Notes: generated from the sequence alone by a model not told the origin. A stretch of DNA of 64,000 nucleotides from Trichomonas tenax (GCA_023091735.1 JALKBU010000127.1:1-64000), one strand, 5' to 3'. Positions 10,094-19,786 are shown, numbered from the stretch's first letter. Numbers and translations: made by a program.

Positions 10094-10549
10094 ATGATTA
10101 TTTCATGTGATACTGATGACGAAACATTCGAAGGATTCCAAGACTTCGATCCCAATCAGCCACTGTCTGGAAAACTTTCCAACAACAAAACAGGCAAAAA
10201 TCCATTTGCTTTACCAAATCCGAAAACAAAATTTAGTGCTCCTGTTCCTCCGGAGCCAGTTAAAGTTATTCAACCATCTGCTGGAACAGAGGTACAAAAT
10301 GCTTATTCTAAAACAGACGAAATCATCGAAGTTGATGCAGAAATTTATCAAACAATGAATCAGAAGCTCGCTTCAGATAATATGATCATCAGAGACAAGA
10401 GTGTGTTCAATGGCGTCGGTAGACAGAGACATAAATCTCAATTAACATATTTGTCACAAATTGATATTGCTTCACGTGGCGAAGCTGAACTCATGTCAAA
10501 GCACATCACCAGGGCTCGTGTAAGCTCCAGACAAATGTATGGTTGGTAA
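10094..10549 (+). CDS. PRCC-like protein (short)
   Basis: A 151-residue protein with an acidic, proline-rich first half (NPFALPNP, APVPPEPVK). Its C-terminal block of about 60 residues matches the pattern of the PRCC family: a basic R-x-R-H-K, then QLTYL, then a helix with spaced acidic residues, then R-x-x-S-S-R-Q-M-Y-G-W at the very end (PRCC proteins end R-x-T-Q-A-K-Y-G-F). PRCC is a nuclear, spliceosome-associated protein implicated in the mitotic checkpoint in animals. The assignment rests on the C-terminal pattern only. The start is a clear ATG. The gene converges with AP-3 delta, leaving 118 bp. Confidence 0.6.
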   Translation: MIISCDTDDETFEGFQDFDPNQPLSGKLSNNKTGKNPFALPNPKTKFSAPVPPEPVKVIQPSAGTEVQNAYSKTDEIIEVDAEIYQTMNQKLASDNMIIRDKSVFNGVGRQRHKSQLTYLSQIDIASRGEAELMSKHITRARVSSRQMYGW

Positions 10550-10667
10550 TTATTATTAAATTAGATAAATAAATTGTATGTACTATAACATATTAACATG
10601 TTACAAATATCTTTATAAACTACAAACAATATTCATTAACCTAAGACTAATATAAATAATACTAAAA

Positions 10668-13340
10668 TTATGAAAGAGATCTGATCTTCATTTCTATCTC
10701 TCTTGTGATAGAATTCATCAAACTTGAATCATTAGACTTAATGGTGACTTCAACAATGCTTTGCGTGATTTTAAGCAATGCTATAACTGTCAATCCTGTT
10801 GTTGTTCTTGAAAATAGAGTTCTTGCGTTTGGTTCTGTGCTTCTCATTATGTTCGCTCTTAAAAGAGATGAAAGAGAGTTCAGAACATTCTTCGGACGTG
10901 CAGGTGATGATATGGAGACAGCAGTAGAGAATTGGGCTTCACTTTGCGCAATAGATAATAAAGCGGAATCTCCTGGAATCAAAAAGTCTGATGGAAGCAA
11001 TCTAACGCGTCCTTCAAGTGTTTCACCGCCGCTGCTTGAAGGAATGAGCATAACTCTGATGCTCTGCGGATTAGTAATGATTGCAACTTCAATCATAATA
11101 TGATGGAAGATGCTGGCGCCTTGTGCCATTTGACCAATTGGCTTGACAATGATTTGCTTGACATTTGCTGATTCTGGAACTTGTACTTCTACAGAATCAA
11201 AGCTATTTCTTGCGCAGTTTGTAACTAAGAGCTCTATCTCAACGAGATTTGGTCTTGCTGTGGAAATGATAATATCAGTCGCTCTTACAATCAAAGATGC
11301 ATTTTGGCCAACTAATTGACCTTCCTGGCCTTGCAGGAGTTTTCTTCTTGAAACTTTCATCTTTGGCGTTACTTCTTCGAAAGCGTCATCATCATAATCG
11401 TTATCTTCACCTTCAGATTCATTGAGATCAGCATCAAATTCGAGATCAAAACTCTCATTTGATTTCTTGAGATTCTTACCTTTGCGATGTCTTTTCCTTC
11501 TTCCAGACTTAGCTTTCTTCATCTTTCCTGAGAGATAAGCAATATCTTCCTCTGTTTCTTCGGTGAATAATAATACATGTTCATCCAAAGCGAGTGGACG
11601 CTCAGGAAGTTCATAATATTCTTCCTCCTCGTCATCGTTATGATTGATTGCGAGTTTCTTGTAGAACGCTTCAAGAATGGATTTTTGATTCTGGGAATCC
11701 TTGAAGATATTCAACAATTTGAGTAATGTTTCAGCTTTTTCAGCAACATCTGCATATTGTGAACTTGCAAATAAAGGCAGCTTCAATTGATATAACGAAT
11801 CCAAATCTTGCTTTTCAAGATCGTTTGCACGAAGATATAACTTAAGTGAAGCAGCAAGACAACATGCTTGAACTCTTGCGCTATCATTGATGATAACTGG
11901 CTGCAAGATAGAAGAAAACAAAGAAGAGTTGCCAGAATATTCACCAATGATATATGACGCAACAAGAAGAAGTTTCTCGGCAGTAAAGAATCTTGGATTT
12001 TCAATAATTCTGGACATTTCTTGCACTATACGCTTTCTAACTGATGGAACTCTCTCTGCCAAATCTAAGAACTGATCTGCAAGTAAATCCATGCAACTTA
12101 CTTCAGGATCGTCTGAGATATCCATTAAAACAGCAATATACCATTCAAAGTCAGATATCATTTCATAATCGTCCTTGCTGCATATCTCAACAATCTTTGC
12201 AGCAAGTTGATCCTTTGTTGATGGTCTTGTTGCATCTCTAAGTTGATCATAAATGCGACCAACAACATTATCGAGTGTTTTTGCAGTAGCAAGCGAAGAA
12301 ATCAAATCTATAGCTGTAAGTCTTATGCTGTCATCATCGTGATTGATACATTCACCAATAATTTCACGATGTTCTGAAATTAAGCGTGGATTTTGCCGAA
12401 TTAAGCGCATAAATTGTTGCAAAGCAAGATATCTCATGTTTGGATTAGCGTTGTATATGAATGATTCAACCCTTGATGTAGCATTTGAAATTAATGTTGC
12501 ATTTGATATCGGAATATTAATAACAGCATCAATGCATTCAAATAACACACTATGTGATGACGTTGAGTTAATTAAATCGGTAAATGGCTGAATTAATTTC
12601 TTTGGTAATCTTGGCTCAACAGTGCAAAGATATGTCAAAATTTTGATCAAACGGATCTGCGACCACGTATCATAGCAACTTGCGAGCATTGTGAAAAACT
12701 TTGGAATCAAAGGAACGAATGGTTGAGGATTGTGACTAGAAAATTCGCAAAAAACGCCCAATGCCACACGTACTGTTGATGGATTTGGATCATCGAGAGC
12801 AGCTCTAAGATGTTGGATACCGATTTTTAATGCTGGTTGATATAACAAACAAATTCTGTAAAATGTCGCGATAGCCTTTTGTTTTACTACCGGCCTCTGA
12901 GATTTCATCAATGATATAACATCAGACGCGATGAGCTGAGCGATTTGCTCCGTCATAAAACCCGAAACTGAATTTAAAACTGCCATTGCAGTGAGATAGT
13001 TTGGAGATGTTAAGTCTTTCGTAATCCTATTTGGTGCTAAAACAATAACATTTGAGTTTGAATTCCACATTGCTTCAGCTGCGGTATATGAAACTCTTTT
13101 CGCTGAATAACTATTTTCAACAGACATAACATCCAAAAGATCGAAGTCTGCCCATGTCGTATCATAACCGAGAAAGTTGATAAAAATTAATTGAGGAATA
13201 CTTTCGATTTTAGCAATTGTAGATTGAGACCTTAATTCTGCTTGAATCTCTGACAACATTTCAGTAATGTACTCACCTTCCTTGCCCTCTGATACAGCTC
13301 TATAATATTCTTGCGATCTTTCGGCAAGATTGAAGTTCAT
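10668..13340 (-). CDS. AP-3 complex delta subunit
   Basis: An 890-residue adaptin large chain. The N-terminal helical solenoid has the delta/gamma adaptin pattern: ELRSQS, the FLGYDTTWADFDLLDVMS region, KRVSYTAAEAMW, NRITKDL and later EPRLPKKLIQPFTDLI with LFECI. That combination points to AP-3 delta, which sorts cargo to lysosome-related compartments. The trunk extends to about residue 560. A strongly basic block near 620-640 (KKAKSGRRKRHRKGKNLKK) and an acidic hinge follow, then an ear-like C-terminus. The frame is open to 13370, but only by GTG; the first ATG is at 13340 (MNFNLAERS), which I use. Four TGNCRTGTAAA-like elements point towards this gene upstream. Confidence 0.85.
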   Translation of the reverse strand: MNFNLAERSQEYYRAVSEGKEGEYITEMLSEIQAELRSQSTIAKIESIPQLIFINFLGYDTTWADFDLLDVMSVENSYSAKRVSYTAAEAMWNSNSNVIVLAPNRITKDLTSPNYLTAMAVLNSVSGFMTEQIAQLIASDVISLMKSQRPVVKQKAIATFYRICLLYQPALKIGIQHLRAALDDPNPSTVRVALGVFCEFSSHNPQPFVPLIPKFFTMLASCYDTWSQIRLIKILTYLCTVEPRLPKKLIQPFTDLINSTSSHSVLFECIDAVINIPISNATLISNATSRVESFIYNANPNMRYLALQQFMRLIRQNPRLISEHREIIGECINHDDDSIRLTAIDLISSLATAKTLDNVVGRIYDQLRDATRPSTKDQLAAKIVEICSKDDYEMISDFEWYIAVLMDISDDPEVSCMDLLADQFLDLAERVPSVRKRIVQEMSRIIENPRFFTAEKLLLVASYIIGEYSGNSSLFSSILQPVIINDSARVQACCLAASLKLYLRANDLEKQDLDSLYQLKLPLFASSQYADVAEKAETLLKLLNIFKDSQNQKSILEAFYKKLAINHNDDEEEEYYELPERPLALDEHVLLFTEETEEDIAYLSGKMKKAKSGRRKRHRKGKNLKKSNESFDLEFDADLNESEGEDNDYDDDAFEEVTPKMKVSRRKLLQGQEGQLVGQNASLIVRATDIIISTARPNLVEIELLVTNCARNSFDSVEVQVPESANVKQIIVKPIGQMAQGASIFHHIMIEVAIITNPQSIRVMLIPSSSGGETLEGRVRLLPSDFLIPGDSALLSIAQSEAQFSTAVSISSPARPKNVLNSLSSLLRANIMRSTEPNARTLFSRTTTGLTVIALLKITQSIVEVTIKSNDSSLMNSITREIEMKIRSLS

Positions 13341-13396
13341 TAATATTTTTTGTACCGCTAAACCTGCCACGTAAAATCTGTGATGTCAAAATACAA

Positions 13397-13611
13397 TTTA
13401 CACGTCAATTTCAAAATGCATTTTGCAAAATCAGCTCAAATCTTAAGATTTCAAGCCATAAATTTTGAATATAATCATAACTTATGTCAGACATTATTAT
13501 CATTAAGTAACAAAGACAATTACTTACATTGACATGGAACTATTTTTGTTTACACGACAGAAATAATATTTTGAATATTTTACACAACAAAATTTCCGAT
13601 TTACATGCCAA
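13397..13611 (-). promoter_or_regulatory. Four TGNCRTGTAAA-like elements upstream of AP-3 delta
   Basis: Read on the minus strand, they are TGACGTGTAAAT (13396-13407), TGTCGTGTAAAC (near 13549-13559), TGTTGTGTAAAA (near 13579-13589) and TGGCATGTAAAT (near 13599-13610). All point towards the AP-3 delta start. The rest of the spacer to 13779 is AT-rich without a gene. The function is inferred from recurrence. Confidence 0.5.
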
Positions 13612-13779
13612 AATATTTTTTCGTGTTCATTTTTTTATGATTCATCATTACAATGATATAAGAATATACCAAAACCTCGATTTATGACGTCGAAATTGAA
13701 TATAATAACATTAGACAAGGATTTAGATAAACAATGAAAATTATGAGATATTTTAATACTTAAACAAATCAAACAGATC

Positions 13780-14508
13780 TTATTCAATAACTTCGGGGTG
13801 ATGAACCATTTTGTCAGCCTGTGAATCGAGCTGATCCATTCCTGAACGCAATTTGGATATTGAAGCGGCGAGCTGATCTCGCTGAGACTTCCTGTGTGTC
13901 TCAGCCTGAGCATGCTTGAAAACTCTCCTCTTCTTGTGTATCTCTTCAATCTGCTCTGCCTCATCGCGCATGTCTTTTTCGAAGTTATCTTCTGCGATAA
14001 GTAAAACTTTCTTGTTCGTCTTCTGTCTTTGTGCAAGAGCGTCTTCTTCCTTGGCCTTAATGACGCTCACAGCCTGCTCCTTGATCCTCTCCTGAACAGA
14101 GCGGTTGATCATGTTTTGACGGAGCATTGTTCTTCTTTGCATTTCTTCGTGAAGTCTTTGTCTTGCTAACTGGTTGGATTTTTGTTCTCGAACTGTTTTG
14201 ATGATCTTTCTCTGTGTTGCTTGTTGTTTAGCTGTGTTTACTTGGTGTTCATATGTAAAACAGTCTGAAACAGCGTTAGTTAGTCTCATAAGTGCCTTAA
14301 CGACAACATCATCGATCTCTAGACGCTCGATTTTACGTTTGGATTGGATTCTTCGCTTTTTATTGTCGAGTAAATTCTTATCAACTCTTTTAATCGCAAC
14401 ATTGTCAAGGTAAGATGTAATTTTCTCCATGTCATTCTCTTCAGCACAGAACGGCATTTCGTCGACAAGGTTGAAATCTTTCAGCGCTTGATTCCTTTGC
14501 TGACGCAT
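13780..14508 (-). CDS. Coiled-coil protein, possibly flagellar or cytoskeletal
   Basis: A 242-residue, highly charged helical protein rich in K, R, E and Q. The first 60 residues are less regular; from about 85 to 240 it is nearly continuous predicted helix or coiled coil (RQRLHEEMQRR, VQERIKEQAVSVIKAKEED). No catalytic domain, signal peptide or membrane segment is seen. It starts 53 bp from the divergent ATG of the PLK4-like kinase, so the two promoters share this short spacer. A basal-body or axoneme role is only a guess from that context. The ATG at 14508 is the first in frame. Confidence 0.7.
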   Translation of the reverse strand: MRQQRNQALKDFNLVDEMPFCAEENDMEKITSYLDNVAIKRVDKNLLDNKKRRIQSKRKIERLEIDDVVVKALMRLTNAVSDCFTYEHQVNTAKQQATQRKIIKTVREQKSNQLARQRLHEEMQRRTMLRQNMINRSVQERIKEQAVSVIKAKEEDALAQRQKTNKKVLLIAEDNFEKDMRDEAEQIEEIHKKRRVFKHAQAETHRKSQRDQLAASISKLRSGMDQLDSQADKMVHHPEVIE

Positions 14509-14561
14509 TTTTTTATTAAAAAAATTTTCGTACGTTTATTAAAAAGTGCACGTTTAAAATT
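14509..14561. promoter_or_regulatory. 53-bp bidirectional promoter with AGTGCACGTTTA
   Basis: The whole spacer between two divergent ATGs. It contains AAAAAGTGCACGTTTA (14541-14556), just upstream of the kinase ATG. The same 12-mer AGTGCACGTTTA occurs just before the ATG of the minus-strand coiled-coil gene ending at 60382. A palindromic CGTACG lies at 14529-14534. Confidence 0.5.
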
Positions 14562-15833
14562 ATGCTCCATTTGCGTCCTTTGAACAAGGATAATTATAGA
14601 CTCGAAAAGGAGATCGGAAGGGGCAGCTTTGGATGTGTATATAAGGCATATGATAAAATGAATAATCAATATGTTTGCATTAAGCAAGTTCAGATAAAAA
14701 ATACTTCACAGGCACGATTTAATAAAGAAATAGATATACATAGCTCTTTAAATCACTCCAATATTGTTAAATTTCTCGGTACATTCTCAGATGATGAGTT
14801 TATAAGCATTGTAATGGAATATTGTCCAAATGGTTCTCTTTACGACTCAGATAAGTATAGAAAACACATTTCATTCGATATCGATGAAGCAAGATCGATT
14901 ATGACCGATTTAGGAAAAGCAATTCAATATATGCACAATAAAGCATTCATTCATCACGATATCAAGCCAGGAAACATGTTATTCGACAAAAATAACCACA
15001 TTAAGCTCTGCGATTTTGGATTATCTACATCATTGAAAGATATTAATCCAGCCAAGAAAGATATGTGTGGAACATTGCATTACATTGCTCCAGAAGTCCT
15101 TAAGCAACGTGCTGTTTCCCGTGCTTGCGATATTTGGAGCTTTGGAGTTGTTTTATACACATTACTTGTTGGCCATCTTCCTTTCGAAGCTGAAAGTCAA
15201 TACGAGATGGCTCAGAAGTCTATGTCCGCTGATTACTCAATACCATCATCAGTGGATCCTGTTGCTGCCGATTTGATCAATCAGTGCCTTGCTTTGGAAC
15301 CAAAAAGCAGACCTTCAATCGATCGCGTTCTCGATCATAAATTTTTCACAATGCGAACTCAAATTTACACGAATATCAAAGTCAATACTGTTTCTAGGAA
15401 GAAAGACTTGATATGCCCATTCTCTAAAGGAACAGTCACAGCAAAGACAACAGGAGAACTTATATTAGATCTTGCAGGAAAGGATGAAATTCTTAAGATC
15501 ATTCCTGATGTTTCAGTATTAGTCATTCAAAGGGATGGCAACATCTTAAAGCATTATGAGACGTCTAACTTACCAAAGAAATACCTATCAAGGGTCAATT
15601 TCGCAATTGACATCGTCAAGAAAGCAGAAAATCAAATCCCGATAATGATTTGGCATCATTCTCAGGGAAAGTTTGTGATGCTTGGCGATATGTCAATAAA
15701 ACTCCTCAGCAATAACAATTGGTACGATGTCGATGATAGCTTACCAATTATTAAGTCTATGCGCGATATTGTACAAATTGTACAAAGTTCATCGGATCCT
15801 CAATACCCAATTGTTATTGGATCTGCTAATTAA
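14562..15833 (+). CDS. PLK4/SAK-like protein kinase with one polo-box-like module
   Basis: A 423-residue Ser/Thr kinase. The kinase domain is at about 12-263: glycine loop GRGSFG (19-24), ATP lysine K41, helix-C Glu E56, catalytic loop HHDIKPGN (131-138), DFG (151-153) and GTLHYIAPE (170-178). The C-terminal part (about 295-390) follows the PLK4 cryptic polo-box pattern: hydrophobic strands, then DGNILKHYE, then NLPKKYLSRVNFAIDIVKKA. The later polo boxes of animal PLK4 are absent. PLK4 controls centriole or basal-body duplication; the role here is inferred. Two oddities go together: the HRD arginine is His132, and the Thr that is phosphorylated in PLK activation loops is Asp167 (KKDMCGT). The core element AAAAAGTGCACG lies 10-21 bases before the ATG. 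Confidence 0.8.
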   Translation: MLHLRPLNKDNYRLEKEIGRGSFGCVYKAYDKMNNQYVCIKQVQIKNTSQARFNKEIDIHSSLNHSNIVKFLGTFSDDEFISIVMEYCPNGSLYDSDKYRKHISFDIDEARSIMTDLGKAIQYMHNKAFIHHDIKPGNMLFDKNNHIKLCDFGLSTSLKDINPAKKDMCGTLHYIAPEVLKQRAVSRACDIWSFGVVLYTLLVGHLPFEAESQYEMAQKSMSADYSIPSSVDPVAADLINQCLALEPKSRPSIDRVLDHKFFTMRTQIYTNIKVNTVSRKKDLICPFSKGTVTAKTTGELILDLAGKDEILKIIPDVSVLVIQRDGNILKHYETSNLPKKYLSRVNFAIDIVKKAENQIPIMIWHHSQGKFVMLGDMSIKLLSNNNWYDVDDSLPIIKSMRDIVQIVQSSSDPQYPIVIGSAN

Positions 15834-16385
15834 CCAAATTTTGTTTGTAAATATTTATGTATCTTTTTCCTTTGATATCTTTACCATTTCGTCTTGTGTT
15901 CTCATGATCTCAACATAATGCATCTACTCTGTTATGTTTAATTGCCTCAAGTAATAATAATAAAATCTTTCCATGGGAGCAAACATCAAAGTAATTGAAA
16001 AAAATATCAGACATTTCAAACTCTAAAAATAAACAAAGAATGCAAAGTTCAACCAAAAGTTCATTAAAACTATTCATGATTGGAAAAAATGCAATGTAAG
16101 GTCATTTTGATATAGAAAAGAGTGTAGATGTGGCTATAAAATGAATGTTGAAGGTTTAGCATGTGAGAAAAGATGAAAGAAATAAAACAGCCAAAGAAAC
16201 GTGGAATATTCAGAAAGAATCTAGAGATTCATATAAAAATAATTCTTTCCAGTTCACATCCGCTAGAATTCATTTTTTGAACAGTCGTTTTAGATAAGGA
16301 ACATTCATTGGAAGTTCCATCACAATATGTTAAAAATGACTTTTATATTTCCAATTTTGGTATACAGATTTAGATTCATTTAAGC
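15834..16385. other. AT-rich spacer
   Basis: No gene is supported. An ATG at 16336 opens a short hydrophobic peptide that stops within 15 codons. It might be the lost signal peptide of the BspA fragment downstream, separated from it by a frameshift. Confidence 0.35.
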
Positions 16386-17018
16386 TGCAATAGCGATAAC
16401 ACAGACTGCACCATTGATGGCAGTCTTGAGGATCTGTCACTACTAAAATCTCTTATTTATTTGAAAATAACTAACATTGAAGATATTCCTTATTATGCAT
16501 TAAGTGGATACATAAACTTGGTTAACGTTAATATTTTAAACAGTTTGACATCGATTGGTTATAGTGCCTTTGCTGATTGTAGTAATTTATCAACAATTAC
16601 GTTCCCAAACAGTTTGATATCTATTGGTGGAAGTGCCTTTGAACATTGCATTAGTTTATCAATAATCACATTTTCAAACAATTTGACAACTACTTGTTAT
16701 TATGTTTTTAAAGAATGCATTAATTTATCAACAGTCACATTACCAAGCAATTTGACAACTATCGGAGGAAATGCTTTTGATCACTGTATTAATTTATTGA
16801 CCATCATATTTCCAAACAGTTTGACATCAGTTGGTTATTATGCTTTTTATCAATGCATTAATTTATTTACCATCACATTTACAAACAGTGTGATATCAAT
16901 TGGTTATTTAGCTTTTGAAGGATGCAATAAGTTGGCAAATATTGCTTTGCAGTCACCAATAACGTTAATATATGAAGTATTCAGGAACGGAAGATATCAC
17001 ACACGCGAACACATATAA
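16386..17018 (+). pseudogene. BspA-type leucine-rich-repeat gene fragment
   Basis: About 210 codons of tandem 23-residue repeats of the BspA/TpLRR type. Each repeat carries L/I-x-x-I/V-x-F/L-P-N/S-L/N-x-x-I-G-x-x-A-F-x-x-C. These proteins are a large surface family in trichomonads, linked to adhesion or sensing. The frame has no ATG anywhere: it opens after a TAG at 16371 with CNSDNTDCTIDG, which looks like the cysteine-containing cap after a signal peptide. It ends abruptly (RNGRYHTREHI) without a membrane anchor. I therefore call it a truncated copy. A frameshift to the hydrophobic peptide at 16336 could explain the missing start. Confidence 0.75.
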
Positions 17019-17536
17019 AATCATTAAAAGGATTTGCAAAGAAGTTTATATCTTTAACAAAAATTATAAAAAATGCACATTTTGCTATGTTCCTATCGTT
17101 TTCTGCAAATCGAACTCTAACAAGCAAAGAAAACGATTCATTAACGGTTTCTCGTTTTGCACATATATCAATCATACTATTTATTCACTTCTGTCGACTA
17201 AAAAATCATAGCATTTAAAAACTCTTTGATGGAGCAATTAAATTATTATACCCAAAGTGGGCGAAACTCGTTTTTTAACTCACTGGATTAACTTTTTGTT
17301 AAGTTATTGAACCACAATGTACAAAATACTGTTGTGCATGATATATTAAAGAATTGGCTAACAAAGTCTATATTTCATTAAAATATTAGGTATATCTTGC
17401 ATCAAAAACATTGATTTGCCATGATGCGCTTTACTCATTATAATATATTATATTCCAATTGTATAGCATTTTATAACGCAAAATATGTTGTTGTCGATGA
17501 TAAATAGGTAAATCTAATCACAAATATGTTTTTTTG
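17019..17536. other. AT-rich spacer
   Basis: No convincing gene. A frame at 16972-17211 overlaps the end of the BspA fragment and has no recognisable features. Confidence 0.4.
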
Positions 17537-17690
17537 GAAAAAAGTATTCCAAGTGTTCACACATAAGCTCTGTGTGTTATTCTTCTCAATTTAATAAACT
17601 TGTCAAATTTAGCCGCGCAAAAAGAATCATCATTATTTTTGGGAGAATAACACACAGAGCTTATGTGTGAACACTTGGAATACTTTTTTC
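17537..17690. repeat. Perfect 47-bp inverted repeat with 60-bp spacer
   Basis: 17537-17583 is exactly complementary to 17644-17690. The arms contain TTCACACATAAGCTCTGTG. The whole unit is 154 bp and sits directly in front of, or overlapping, the start of the PDI-like gene. It could be a miniature terminal-inverted-repeat element or a palindromic regulatory or RNA hairpin. No target duplication is visible at the outer edges. Confidence 0.9.
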
Positions 17691-17743
17691 AATTCATTAG
17701 TGATTTGGCATTATTCAAAAAAATTGGCCATTTTTCAAAAGTT

Positions 17744-19111
17744 ATGAATTTTATCTCTCTTTTTGCAACGAGAGTTAGCGAGCACACAGGACTCCAAGCA
17801 GTGGTAAGGACATTGGCAGACGACGGTGTTGAAGAATTCGCGAAATCTGCAGGAATTAATGTTTTATTATTCGGCGAAAGCTATGATCAAGTAAAATTCG
17901 CTTGGTATGGCGTTATGCAGAACAAGGACAAAGTCAATTTCGCATTTTCATCATCAAATATCTCGAAAATTTATAAATGCAATTCATTTCCATGCGCTGT
18001 TGCGTTCAATAATGGTGAAATTATTCAAACCGAGAAACCAAAACCGCAATCAATTAAGTTTACTCGTTGGATTTCTCATATTTTGGAAGGATATATTCAC
18101 AAAATTCACAATTCTGAAGATCTTCGTTTATTATTCGAATCTACAAAGCCTGTTTTCTTCAATATTGATGACAAAACTGTTCCAAAAGATTTCCCACAAA
18201 ATATTCATCTTTACTTAGCAGATTCTAAGCAATTCGCAGCATTCAATGTCAGTCTTACGAAAGGGCTTTACGCTTATCACCCAATTTTCCAAACAATTAA
18301 CCATGTAGACGATATAAATACAATATTAAATTCGAATGTTGTTCATCCAAAAGGAGTTCGCATCACAGAGCGTCAGTACTTAGCTGGATACATACTTAAT
18401 CCAATGAACTCAACAGAGAACCAAATGCATTATGGAATAATTCGTGCATTAAGCGATAAACAAGAATTCAAGAATTTCTTTTTCACGGCTCTTTCAGCGC
18501 GTGATGCATCATTTATTGTCGAAGCAGGATCTTTCAATAAGGCCGTTCCTCCGTATTTCTTCGTCCTTAACACAAGCGATCTCAATAGAACAAATAGAAG
18601 ATGGTGCATCATTCCTAGACAGCAATTATTAGATCAAATATATATCACAGAGTTTTTAACAAACATATCTAACGGAATACAGAACTATTCGTTAGTTTCA
18701 CAGCCTGTTCCAACTGAAGCGGATCCATACATGCAGAGAGTTGTTAGAGCTGTTGGTTCTAACATCGAAGAAGTTGTTATGCAGGAAGGAAAAGATGTTT
18801 TCCTCGCTATCACTGCAACATGGTGTCATCATTGTCATGAATTCCTTCCTGTTTTGTCACAGGTTGCTGATATTCTTGAGGGAAAGTGTGTCTGCGCATA
18901 CATTGAAGCTGATATCAATGAATTACCAGATACAATGCCGCAACATGGCGGATTCCCATCGCTTTTCTTCTTTGGTGCGACAAATAAGACTGCTGTTCCA
19001 TTTAGTGGAAAGCGCGATTTGGATGGTGTTCTTGAGTTTTTGGGAGAACACTGCACACCAAAGTTCGATCCATATGATATAGAAATACCAGATCCAACAA
19101 AGTCTTTATAA
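17744..19111 (+). CDS. Protein disulfide isomerase-like protein
   Basis: A 455-residue protein with a C-terminal thioredoxin domain. The active site is TWCHHCHEF (CHHC at 361-364), followed by GGFPSLFFFGA, the cis-Pro region. The N-terminal part also looks thioredoxin-like (INVLLFGES) but lacks a CXXC, giving an a'-type domain after inactive ones. PDI folds secretory proteins in the ER. No KDEL-type end is present (it ends DPTKSL). The frame is open from an ATG at 17663, but that ATG lies inside the inverted repeat. The ATG at 17744 gives MNFISLFATRVS, a short and weak signal peptide, and I prefer it. The start is uncertain. Confidence 0.75.
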   Translation: MNFISLFATRVSEHTGLQAVVRTLADDGVEEFAKSAGINVLLFGESYDQVKFAWYGVMQNKDKVNFAFSSSNISKIYKCNSFPCAVAFNNGEIIQTEKPKPQSIKFTRWISHILEGYIHKIHNSEDLRLLFESTKPVFFNIDDKTVPKDFPQNIHLYLADSKQFAAFNVSLTKGLYAYHPIFQTINHVDDINTILNSNVVHPKGVRITERQYLAGYILNPMNSTENQMHYGIIRALSDKQEFKNFFFTALSARDASFIVEAGSFNKAVPPYFFVLNTSDLNRTNRRWCIIPRQQLLDQIYITEFLTNISNGIQNYSLVSQPVPTEADPYMQRVVRAVGSNIEEVVMQEGKDVFLAITATWCHHCHEFLPVLSQVADILEGKCVCAYIEADINELPDTMPQHGGFPSLFFFGATNKTAVPFSGKRDLDGVLEFLGEHCTPKFDPYDIEIPDPTKSL

Positions 19112-19372
19112 AACTTTACGTATCTATTTCTTTTTCGAAATGTATCATGATTTTTTATTACCTTTTGCTTATCGTTCCGCCATTGGCGGCGCCTAAATTA
19201 TAGCAACATCTGTGCATGCAAATTGTTTTGCTTGTCAATGAGGCACTTTGTAAAGTGTCAGATTATCAGATTTTGAAAAAGGTAATATTCGATGTAAAGT
19301 GAAAAAATGTCAAAAAATTAATAAAGGGGGAATATCTATTTTAATTTGATTTGACATTAAAAAGGAGAATTC

Positions 19373-19447
19373 GTGCTTTTTTGCTGCTATATGCAACTAC
19401 ACCACACCATGTAGCTGCACACAGCAGCAAAAATGGACGAAAAGCAC
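19373..19447. repeat. Imperfect hairpin
   Basis: GTGCTTTTTTGCTGCT on the left pairs with AGCAGCAAAAA and, further out, AAAAGCAC on the right, with a small bulge. An inner TGCAACTAC/GTAGCTGCA stem also pairs. It could fold as RNA or mark a small mobile element. Confidence 0.6.
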
Positions 19448-19593
19448 TTATGAAAAAAAGTATTGTATTGAAATAATTATCGACGCAAGCCAATGTTTTT
19501 ACTTTTTTAGCTGGTGACACGCAAAACAATATTAAATCTATATAATACAAAGGACGTTCTCCATTGAGTTTTATAAAGAGATTTAATTCTGTT

Positions 19594-19769
19594 TAAGGGG
19601 CGACTAACATGAAAAGTGACGGTCGAGGATAATGATTTTGAAAATCTTTTGAATGCATAATATTTTTATAGTGAAAATGATGTAATGACTATTTATCTAT
19701 ATTACAACTTTTTCAAGTGAACATAGTTAAATATAATTATAATTTACATCACTTGTTAGTCGCCCCTTA
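19594..19769. repeat. 15-bp perfect inverted repeat
   Basis: TAAGGGGCGACTAAC (19594-19608) is exactly complementary to 19755-19769. The 176-bp span is typical of a miniature inverted-repeat element. The sequence between is AT-rich with no coding potential. Confidence 0.65.
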
Positions 19770-19786
19770 TTAGTGATTTTACTTTT

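Noticed and set aside
10705..11103. 132-codon plus-strand frame inside AP-3 delta
   Set aside because: It overlaps the conserved adaptin frame on the other strand and has no recognisable features.
17646..17657. AATAACACACAG resembling the trichomonad intron 3' motif ACTAACACACAG
   Set aside because: The second base differs from the strongly conserved motif, no matching 5' splice site was found upstream, and the sequence is part of the inverted repeat arm. No intron is needed for the gene.
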